Shown: piece after piece, positions 1 to 6,210 of the stretch
Layout: each line of letters begins with the position of its first letter
Numbering within the stretch: the first letter of the stretch is position 1
Assembly (NCBI GenBank): GCA_003445035.1
Contig: DLVV01000372.1
Span: 1-19,297, forward strand
Source: Planctomycetaceae bacterium
GTDB lineage: Bacteria; Planctomycetota; Planctomycetia; Planctomycetales; Planctomycetaceae
Direction: 5' to 3'
Length of the DNA: 19,297 bases
The notes under the pieces: generated by a model
Told to the model about the DNA's origin: nothing
Seen by the model: the letters and a program-made list of their open reading frames with translations, nothing else
Database searches by the model: none
Translations under genes and position numbers: made by a program

Positions 1-54
1 CAGCAGGACAGCGGCACCCAGGCGGATCAGCCACTTGGAGGGCGTGTGATTCAT
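1..54 (-). CDS. Secreted protein of unknown function, N-terminal fragment (18 codons)
   Basis: Reading the minus strand from an ATG at 54-52 gives MNHTPSKWLIRLGAAVLL and runs off the left edge. The pattern of a short polar stretch with Lys and Arg followed by a hydrophobic run is that of a Sec signal peptide, so the product is probably exported. An AAGGGA stretch lies about seven bases before the ATG, and a fair promoter match (TTGTCC, 17 bases, TATAAA) lies at 65-93 on the same strand. The gene diverges from the DUF1501 gene at 192. The mature protein is outside the window, so no family can be assigned. The call rests only on the start context and the signal-like sequence. Confidence 0.6.
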   Translation of the reverse strand, partial: MNHTPSKWLIRLGAAVLL

Positions 55-64
55 TGCGAATCCC

Positions 65-93
65 TTTATACCTGTTGGGAATTCGACGGACAA
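65..93 (-). promoter_or_regulatory. Putative sigma70-type promoter for the left-edge minus-strand gene
   Basis: On the minus strand there is TTGTCC (93-88, 4 of 6 to TTGACA), a 17-base spacer, and TATAAA (70-65, 5 of 6 to TATAAT). The predicted start of transcription would be only about 4-5 bases before the ATG at 54, giving a nearly leaderless mRNA. That would leave out the AAGGGA ribosome-binding match, so either the promoter or the ribosome-binding site may be chance. Inference from sequence only. Confidence 0.35.
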
Positions 94-178
94 AGTGTTG
101 ACGGCCTGACAATCCGGAATTGCCTTGCGGTGTCGGCACGGCCGATACAATAGACTGCAGCGGACGTTTTCACGCATT

Positions 179-184
179 GGAGGT
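179..184 (+). promoter_or_regulatory. Ribosome-binding site that sets the DUF1501 start at 192
   Basis: GGAGGT ends seven bases before the ATG at 192. It supports that ATG over the longer reading frame that opens with a TTG at 120. A weak -10-like TACAAT (146-151) lies upstream and would be inside the gene if the TTG start were used. Confidence 0.6.
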
Positions 185-191
185 GGTGAGG

Positions 192-1748
192 ATGCAACGG
201 CACGGCTGTCAGCCGAGTGACCACCCATTGTTGGGACGGCGGGAATTGCTGCAGGTGGGTGGGCTGGGGTTGTTCGGCGCCGGTTTGGGCGACCTGTTGC
301 GGATGGAGTCACAGGCAGCCGAAGCTCCCAGTCGCGGAACTGCCAAGTCGGTGGTTTTTATCTTTCAGGCTGGTGGGCCGTCACAGCACGAGACATTCGA
401 CCCGAAGCCCGAAGCTCCGGATTCCATTCGTGGCGAGTACGGCACCACGGCGACTCGCGTGCCAGGCGTGCGGTTCTGCGAGCATCTTCCGCGGTTGGCA
501 GCTCGCCAGGATCGGTTCTCGATCGTCCGCACGATGCATCATATTGCGGGACGTCAATTCCGGAACGAACACAGCAGCTGCCATTACCTGCTTCACAGCG
601 GGACAACCGCTCTGCCGCCGGGGGACTCGAATGCCAGCATTTCGAAGCCTCGCAGCGGACGGTTTGAATGGCCGTCGTTTGCGTCGTTGATCGCCTATGC
701 GGCACCTCCGGACGAGAGCGTGGGGTTGCCGTCGGTGATCGAGATTCCCCGGGCCAAGCTGATGAAGTATCCGGGCCGAGGCCCCGGTTTGCTTGGACCC
801 CGTTACGCTCGCTGGGGTGTCGACCTTGCGGCCAAGTGCAATTCTCCCGATGCCGGGGGAAGCTGCCCAAACTGCTACAGCCATGACGATCCCAACGACC
901 CGGCTCGAGCCCCCGGTCCGGGGCCCAAGGCCTGGTGGGATAATTCCAGCTGCCGAGATCCCTCTTTCCACCTTCCGAAGATCAAGTCGGATGGCGGGCT
1001 GTCGATTCCTCGACTGCAGAATCGCCGGGCGCTGTTGACCGGACTCGAATCGCTGAGACGGCACAGCGAAAGTGCTGCTGGAGAAGCTCGGCTGGCGGCG
1101 TGGGATGCATGGCGGCAACAGGCGCTGCGGCTGTTGTTGACCGCCCGCAGCGGACAGGACAACCCGTTTGACCTGACCCAGGAAACCGACTCAATTCGCG
1201 ACCTGTACGGACGTGAAGAGTGGGGACAGGGATTTCTGGTTGCGCGACGCCTGATCGAGGCCGGTGTCCGGATGGTGCAGATCAACCTGCGAGGCTGGGA
1301 CACTCACCAGAACGCGTTCCGAGACCTCAAGGGCAAATTGTTGCCCTCGATCGATCATTGTCTCAGCGGGTTTCTGGATGATCTCGAGGATCGGGGATTG
1401 CTCGACGACACCCTGGTCGTGATGTGTGGCGAGATGGGGCGGACTCCAAAGATCTCACCGATTTCCGCCAACGGCAAGAACGTCTCGGGCGAGAAATTCA
1501 CCCCGGGTCGTCATCACTGGGGCGACGTGTTTCCGTGTTTCCTGGCCGGTGGAGGCATTCAGCCGGGACGGATTGTTGGTCGTTCCGACGCTCACGGTGG
1601 CGTTCCGACCGGAGAAGCGTACACGCCGTCCGATCTGGCGGCGACCATTTTTCACGCCCTGGGCATCAGGGCCGATGCGAATTTTTACGACGAGGCGGGG
1701 CGGCCTTACCATGTGTACCGTGGGCGACCGATCGCACCGTTGCTCTGA
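192..1748 (+). CDS. DUF1501 family protein (alkaline-phosphatase-like fold), with four-cysteine insertion
   Basis: This 518-residue protein carries the DUF1501 signatures: VFIFQAGGPSQHETFDPKP (about residues 55-73), GWDTH near the middle, CGEMGRTPK, then GRHHW and FLAGGG toward the C-terminus. DUF1501 is placed with the alkaline phosphatase/sulfatase-like proteins, but its reaction is not established. The N-terminus has a twin-arginine-like stretch (GRRELLQ, residues 15-21) followed by a Gly/Leu-rich hydrophobic run, so export by Tat is likely. Start 192 is chosen because GGAGGT lies seven bases upstream. An unusual feature is a segment of about 40 residues with cysteines at 216, 225, 228 and 254 (C-x8-C-x2-C-x25-C), rich in Pro, Gly and Asp. 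Most DUF1501 genes sit beside a PSD1 gene; no PSD1 partner is visible within the window here, and the divergent neighbour is cut off. Family assignment is firm; function is unknown. Confidence 0.93.
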   Translation: MQRHGCQPSDHPLLGRRELLQVGGLGLFGAGLGDLLRMESQAAEAPSRGTAKSVVFIFQAGGPSQHETFDPKPEAPDSIRGEYGTTATRVPGVRFCEHLPRLAARQDRFSIVRTMHHIAGRQFRNEHSSCHYLLHSGTTALPPGDSNASISKPRSGRFEWPSFASLIAYAAPPDESVGLPSVIEIPRAKLMKYPGRGPGLLGPRYARWGVDLAAKCNSPDAGGSCPNCYSHDDPNDPARAPGPGPKAWWDNSSCRDPSFHLPKIKSDGGLSIPRLQNRRALLTGLESLRRHSESAAGEARLAAWDAWRQQALRLLLTARSGQDNPFDLTQETDSIRDLYGREEWGQGFLVARRLIEAGVRMVQINLRGWDTHQNAFRDLKGKLLPSIDHCLSGFLDDLEDRGLLDDTLVVMCGEMGRTPKISPISANGKNVSGEKFTPGRHHWGDVFPCFLAGGGIQPGRIVGRSDAHGGVPTGEAYTPSDLAATIFHALGIRADANFYDEAGRPYHVYRGRPIAPLL

Positions 1749-1841
1749 CGGTCGGGCCGGACCACTGCTCCGTTTTGCGCCGAACCGGTTTCATCGCTCG
1801 TCGACGCGGTCGTCATGGACAACTGCCGGTGTGGATGAACC

Positions 1842-2531
1842 ATGACACGGGGCGGCGGAAGACTTCTGTTGACCGGTCTCGCGTTTGCCGCCCTGCTCGG
1901 TGGCATCTGGGTGTTGTCTCGCTCGGAATTCGGACAGCAGCTGCTGGACCCCGATCTCTCGGCCGAAACGAAACTGTCGTCGATGAAGGCCTTCTTTGAC
2001 CGGTTCGGTGTGTTCTCACCCCTGGTCTATATCGGGCTGGTGATGATCGAGGTGATTGTGGCACCGATCCCCGGAGCCATGCTCTATGCACCCGGAGGGG
2101 TCATCTTCGGAGCACTTCCGGGAGGTTTCTATTCCCTGGTCGGAAACGTGATCGGTGCCGGGGTGTCGTGCCGGCTGATGCGATGGCTGGGACGTGAACG
2201 GATGAAGTCCTTCGTCGAACAACGTGAACTGGGACGTCTTGAAGAACGGTTAGGTTCTCACGGAGTCCTGGTCATTTTCCTGTTGCGAGTCAATCCGTTG
2301 ACCTCGTCGGACCTGGTGTCCTACGCATCAGGGCTGACGTCGATCCCGACCTGGAAGGTGATGCTGGGCACGTTGCTGGGGATGGCGCCGCTGTGTTTTG
2401 TCCAGGCGTGGCTGGCCGACAGCCTGTTGACGGTGTTCCCGCAGTTGCTGTACCCGCTGCTGGGGCTGTGCGTCGCCTACGCAGTGATCGTCTTCTGGAT
2501 CGTGCATCGTATGCGGAATCACTCGAAGTAG
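1842..2531 (+). CDS. TVP38/TMEM64 family (VTT/DedA-like) inner-membrane protein
   Basis: A 229-residue polytopic membrane protein. Hydrophobic stretches lie at about 7-25, 58-78, 83-113, 140-165, 171-191 and 200-222. The family's re-entrant region is visible as PIPGAMLYAPGGVIFG (75-90) followed by a GNVIGAGVSCRLMRWLGRE stretch, and the second conserved loop as FLLRVNPLTSSDLVSYASGL (146-165), with the Arg and Pro typical of TVP38/TMEM64 (SNARE-associated, VTT domain) proteins. Relatives act in membrane homeostasis, and DedA-type members in lipid-carrier transport, but the cargo is not known for this branch. No clear ribosome-binding site precedes the ATG at 1842. It lies 93 bases after the DUF1501 gene on the same strand and could be co-transcribed, and it converges on the hydrolase ending at 2582. 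The family is confident; the role is not. Confidence 0.9.
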   Translation: MTRGGGRLLLTGLAFAALLGGIWVLSRSEFGQQLLDPDLSAETKLSSMKAFFDRFGVFSPLVYIGLVMIEVIVAPIPGAMLYAPGGVIFGALPGGFYSLVGNVIGAGVSCRLMRWLGRERMKSFVEQRELGRLEERLGSHGVLVIFLLRVNPLTSSDLVSYASGLTSIPTWKVMLGTLLGMAPLCFVQAWLADSLLTVFPQLLYPLLGLCVAYAVIVFWIVHRMRNHSK

Positions 2532-2581
2532 GACTGCACCTGGACGAAGTTCCAGTCAGAAGTCCGCGGCTTCACGGTCAA

Positions 2582-4060
2582 TCAGTTGGGGCCGAGTGGA
2601 ACCCGCGTGTAGGGGCTGGAGCGGTAGGACGCGTAGTTGACCGAACGATACGTGATTGTCTTCCGGTGGTTGCTGAAGAAATCGATGCGGGTTGCCCCGG
2701 GCTTGATCGGGATCGTGGTGCCCCAGCTGTTGGTTTTGCTGTCACGTGTCATGTCTTTCCATTGATCGTTCGGAAACAACTCGTTGATATACGCAGCGCT
2801 TCCGTCGGGACCACGGTCGAACATCCACCAGATGCGGCCACTTTCGGACACGGAGCCCGGTGCGAATGTCACGGTCACGGACAGCCTCTGCCCGTCGACG
2901 CGAGCTTTGACCGATGGAGGACTCAACGGGGCGGCGACACCCTTGAAGAAATGTCGCAACAGGAACGCCGGTTTGTTTTGTTCGTCCGTTTCGGCGGTGG
3001 GGTGACGCCTGGACTTTCCGTGGCCGGAATTGACTCTCAGGTATATCGGGACTTCGGGGTGATGCTGGCCGCCCCAGGCCATGTCAAAGGCCACAAAGTC
3101 ATGGGTTCCCGGATGAAAACACAGGTCGACTTCGCGGGAGGCCAGTGTCTTGAGGTGTCGGGCGACGAAGACGTGGTCTTTCATCCGGTGGGCAAGTCGT
3201 CGGAGATCGTCCCAGTTGTGTCCGGCCGCCAAAGCCTGCGAATTGTAGACGGGGCCGAAGGTCCCACCCAGGAATCGATGGTTCAACAGCCGCCGCGGGT
3301 TGACTCGGCGATTGGCCGCCTGAAGCACACGGAGATACCGTTGGTTTTCGGCTCTCAGGTTGTCCCATGCCGCCTGATCACAGAGTCGCAGCGGGGAATC
3401 CCAGATCGGTGCGACCGACGAATGCAGCGCTGTCATTCGCTTGTCGTGAAGGAGGGCGACCGAAGGCGACGCCCCGTTCTTGGATGACCCGGTGACGGCG
3501 ACCTGGCCCGGTTCAAAGTGTTTCGTCTCCGCGTAGGCGGCCGTCACCGCCCGGATCAGCGTGGCCGGCCATCCCCAGTACTGGACCGAGTGTCGGGGGT
3601 CGAGAGTCTTGATGAACTGTCGGGAAGCCGCTTGCCCCAGTTCGGCCTGTCCGACACTCCCCAGTTCCTGCACAACGGTGAAGACCAGGCCGACGCCGCC
3701 CCGCAGCAAGTCCCTGTCGACGCCGCGCGGCCGAGCGTCTCTCTGAATGGAGGCCGAGCGGTGTCCGCCGGTGAGATGAAACCCGCTGGCTTTCCGGCCG
3801 ACGGGGACGATCATCCGTACCGGGACCCGGTACTCCCGCCCCGGCACCAATTCTCCCACGCGGATCGAGACCAGTTTCTGGCGGGTCGGGACGTCACCGG
3901 GCACGGTGTGCCAGTCGCTGAGCACTTTTCCGTCCAGGCTGTCTACGTCAAGCAGTTCTCGCATCCGTAGCAGTGGGGTCTCGCCGTGAACCGAAGGCAC
4001 ACAATGGGGGTGTGGACCCAGGCAGGCGAAGACAATTGTGACCGGAAGCAGGGATTTCAT
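2582..4060 (-). CDS. Secreted alpha/beta-hydrolase, PhoPQ-activated-protein-like
   Basis: A 492-residue protein beginning with a probable signal peptide (residues 1-26, ending near SVHGE). The hydrolase core shows a helix YWGWPATLIRAVTAAYAE (161-178), then a nucleophile elbow VTGSSKNGAS with Ser193 in G-S-S-K-N-G. The Lys after the Ser is reminiscent of the GASKRG elbow of PhoPQ-activated pathogenicity-related proteins (PqaA type). GTHDF (318-322, Asp321 a candidate acid) and NSGHG (344-348, His347 the candidate base) lie in the order expected for a Ser-Asp-His triad. The last roughly 110 residues form a beta-rich tail with tryptophans. No ribosome-binding site is evident before the ATG. It is divergent from the CocE-like hydrolase (281-base gap) and convergent with the TVP38 gene (50-base gap). 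The alpha/beta-hydrolase assignment is fairly secure; the PhoPQ-like placement is tentative, and an esterase for polysaccharide substituents is an alternative. Confidence 0.75.
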   Translation of the reverse strand: MKSLLPVTIVFACLGPHPHCVPSVHGETPLLRMRELLDVDSLDGKVLSDWHTVPGDVPTRQKLVSIRVGELVPGREYRVPVRMIVPVGRKASGFHLTGGHRSASIQRDARPRGVDRDLLRGGVGLVFTVVQELGSVGQAELGQAASRQFIKTLDPRHSVQYWGWPATLIRAVTAAYAETKHFEPGQVAVTGSSKNGASPSVALLHDKRMTALHSSVAPIWDSPLRLCDQAAWDNLRAENQRYLRVLQAANRRVNPRRLLNHRFLGGTFGPVYNSQALAAGHNWDDLRRLAHRMKDHVFVARHLKTLASREVDLCFHPGTHDFVAFDMAWGGQHHPEVPIYLRVNSGHGKSRRHPTAETDEQNKPAFLLRHFFKGVAAPLSPPSVKARVDGQRLSVTVTFAPGSVSESGRIWWMFDRGPDGSAAYINELFPNDQWKDMTRDSKTNSWGTTIPIKPGATRIDFFSNHRKTITYRSVNYASYRSSPYTRVPLGPN

Positions 4061-4341
4061 CGTGGAGCACCGAGTCGAAGGAGCCGCCGTGGTGTTGTGC
4101 CTGGTGTCACGTCAGAGGCTTCCACGACGTGTTCGTCTGTGTTCTGCCGGGGCCCAGTATATCACCCGGGAGGCGACAACAGGTTTCGCCTCGGCGTTGC
4201 ACCACATACCCTCCGTCGAGATGGTGGTAGCAGGTCACACGGACTCGAGTTGTTCAGGAGTTCGGAGCCGTCTACCGGCTGGCGACAGTTCGGCACCGTC
4301 CGAGGAGATCCGGTGTACAGTGGTGTCTCCTTCCTGAAGTT
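4061..4341. promoter_or_regulatory. Divergent intergenic region between two hydrolase genes
   Basis: This 281-base gap is the longest non-coding stretch in the window and must hold promoters for both flanking genes. On the minus strand a TATACT (4161-4156, 5 of 6 to the -10 consensus) lies about 95 bases before the ATG at 4060, but no convincing -35 box stands 16-18 bases behind it. On the plus strand TTGTTC (4250-4255) has no good -10 partner. No RNA gene, strong hairpin or repeat was recognised. Confidence 0.35.
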
Positions 4342-6099
4342 GTGAGTGGTTTGGCCGTGACGAGTTCCCGGGGTTCCGAGTGTGGCCTGAAATTTCATCA
4401 TGACCTGGCGGTCCCCATGCGGGATGGCGTGCGGCTGAGTGCCGACGTGTTCCTCCCGGATCGTGACGGCCCGTTTCCGACGATCGTTACCCGGACGCCT
4501 TACGAGAGCGGTCGGGATGTGTTCCTGGATGTTGCGGCTTACTGGGCCCGTCGCGGGTTCGCCTTCGTCGCTCAGGATTGTCGTGGACGTTTTGAATCGG
4601 AAGGCACGTTTCGAGCGTACGCCGACGATCCCACCGACGGATACGACACGATCGAATGGGTGGGGGGGCAGCGATGGTGCAACGGCAAGATCGGGACGTG
4701 GGGCCGCAGCTACGGTGGTCTGACGCAGTGGTTGTCCGCACCGCTGGCTCATCCGCAGCTGACCTGTATGGCTCCTCATGTCATCTGCGACGATTTCTAC
4801 AGCGACTGCCACTACATCGGCGGAGCCTTCCAACTGATGCTCTCGCTGGGAGCGGCTGTGATCTGGCAGACGAATCTCGCGACGGTGGTCGGGCCGCAGT
4901 CCCGACACGTGTTCCAGAACCGGCGATTCTGGAGCCATCTGCCGTTGATCGAGATGGACGAGTTGGCCATCGGGCGGCGAGTGGAATACTGGCGAGAGTG
5001 GCTCGCGCATCCCACGTATGGGGACTACTGGAAACCGTTTGACATTCGCGGTCGGCACGGGGAAATCACCGTGCCCGCCTTCCAGCAGTGCGGTTGGTTT
5101 GATCCGTACACCGGGGCGGGTTTCCGCAATCTCAACGGCATGCAACAGGATGGCCCCAATCCCCGGGCACGGGAGCAACAACGGATCCTGGTCGGGCCGT
5201 GGTCTCACGAGGAGCCCGCGTCAACATCGATGGGGGGACGCGAATTTGGCGCCGGGTCGCTGGTCGACATCCGTACCGAGGAGCACCGCTGGTTCGACTG
5301 GCAGTTGAAAGGGATCGACGACGGGATCGCCTCCGAGCCGCCGATTCGGATCTTCACGATGGGAACCAACTCGTGGCGGAACGAAGAGGAGTGGCCACTG
5401 GGACGGGCCGTGGTCACGCCGCTGTTCCTGCACAGCACCGGGCGGGCCGGTTCGTCGCCCGACGACGGTCGCCTGACGCCCGACCCGCCGGGTGACGAGC
5501 CGGTCGATCGGTTCAGTTACGATCCGGCCGAACCGGTTCCCACGCTGGGGGGAGTGCTCTCTGTCCACATGATGACCGCTCACGCCGAGGAGCCTCTTGA
5601 AGCGGGGGCGGTTGACCAGAGGCTCCTGGAGAGACGGGACGACGTGCTGGTCTATACCACCCCGACACTGGCGGAACCGGTCGAGGTCACCGGCCCGGTC
5701 AGCGTGGTGCTGTATGCCGATTCGAATGCCCGTGATACCGACTTCACGGCCCGGCTGGTGGATGTCGCCCCGGACGGGACAGCATTCCTGGTCACCGAAG
5801 GCATCCTGCGGGCTCGCTATCGGGACGGGCTGGAGCAAACCGAACTGCTGGCACCGGGTGTGGCTGAACGAATGGAGATCGTGCTCTACCCGACGAGCAT
5901 CGTGTTTGGGGTCGGACACCGTATTCGGCTGGACATCTCCAGCAGCAATTTCCCGCGATTCAGCCGGAACCTGAATTCCGGTGAGGATGTGGGGACCGGG
6001 ACGCGGATGCTGGTCGCCACGAATACGGTGTTGCACAGCCAGTCCACACCGTCGCAACTTGTGCTGCCGGTCGTCGACTCGGCGTTGAGGTTTAGCTGA
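4342..6099 (+). CDS. CocE/NonD family acyl hydrolase (X-Pro dipeptidyl-peptidase S15-like)
   Basis: This 585-residue serine hydrolase matches the CocE/NonD family throughout. The core opens with VPMRDGVRLSADVFLP (24-39). The oxyanion/elbow region is TWGRSYGGLTQW (119-130) with Ser123, followed by CGWFDPYTGAG with Asp254 and VGPWSHEE with His289. These positions lie close to the Ser117/Asp259/His287 triad of cocaine esterase. The C-terminal third is the family's jelly-roll domain, including PVEVTGPVSVVLYADSNARD and the closing region with GHRIRLDISSSNFPRFSRN. Characterised relatives cleave esters, beta-lactam amides or X-Pro peptides; the substrate here is unknown. No signal peptide is apparent, so it is probably cytoplasmic. 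The start is uncertain: GTG 4342 is the longest option, GTG 4357 is also in frame, and neither has a good ribosome-binding site. The next gene starts after about 110 bases with its own promoter candidate. Confidence 0.92.
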   Translation: MSGLAVTSSRGSECGLKFHHDLAVPMRDGVRLSADVFLPDRDGPFPTIVTRTPYESGRDVFLDVAAYWARRGFAFVAQDCRGRFESEGTFRAYADDPTDGYDTIEWVGGQRWCNGKIGTWGRSYGGLTQWLSAPLAHPQLTCMAPHVICDDFYSDCHYIGGAFQLMLSLGAAVIWQTNLATVVGPQSRHVFQNRRFWSHLPLIEMDELAIGRRVEYWREWLAHPTYGDYWKPFDIRGRHGEITVPAFQQCGWFDPYTGAGFRNLNGMQQDGPNPRAREQQRILVGPWSHEEPASTSMGGREFGAGSLVDIRTEEHRWFDWQLKGIDDGIASEPPIRIFTMGTNSWRNEEEWPLGRAVVTPLFLHSTGRAGSSPDDGRLTPDPPGDEPVDRFSYDPAEPVPTLGGVLSVHMMTAHAEEPLEAGAVDQRLLERRDDVLVYTTPTLAEPVEVTGPVSVVLYADSNARDTDFTARLVDVAPDGTAFLVTEGILRARYRDGLEQTELLAPGVAERMEIVLYPTSIVFGVGHRIRLDISSSNFPRFSRNLNSGEDVGTGTRMLVATNTVLHSQSTPSQLVLPVVDSALRFS

Positions 6100-6116
6100 T
6101 CCGCCAGGGCCAACTC

Positions 6117-6147
6117 GTGACGGGATGACCCCGCAGTTCGCTATAAT
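6117..6147 (+). promoter_or_regulatory. Putative sigma70-type promoter of the PSD1/DUF1501 cluster
   Basis: A perfect TATAAT lies at 6142-6147 in the gap between the CocE-like gene and the first PSD1 gene. Upstream, GTGACG (6117-6122, 4 of 6 to TTGACA) is 19 bases away, slightly longer than the ideal 17. Transcription would start near 6154, ahead of all three candidate start codons of PSD1-A (6175, 6190, 6211). It is the best -10 match noticed in the window. Confidence 0.5.
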
Positions 6148-6210
6148 CAGCGGCTACTGGTCGTCGGCCATTTTGTGGGGTCGACTCTTGTGTTCAACGC
6201 GTCGCTTGCC

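Noticed and set aside
1749..1800. GC-rich partial inverted repeats after the first DUF1501 gene, considered as a terminator
   Set aside because: Pairing is imperfect and no T-run follows.
1815..1838. Seven-codon open frame (MDNCRCG) ending three bases before the TVP38 ATG, a possible leader peptide
   Set aside because: No ribosome-binding site, no attenuator hairpin and no repeated regulatory codons; likely chance.
2532..2581. GACTG...CAGTC and TGGA/TCCA pairings between the convergent TVP38 and hydrolase genes, considered as a terminator
   Set aside because: The arms overlap and can only form a short, unbalanced stem without a T-run.
2393..3487. Open frame of 364 codons on the plus strand across the TVP38 end and opposite the PhoPQ-like hydrolase
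   Set aside because: It overlaps two supported genes and shows no domain.
4162..5208. Open frame of 348 codons on the minus strand opposite the CocE-like gene
   Set aside because: Antisense to conserved hydrolase motifs; composition typical of a shadow frame.
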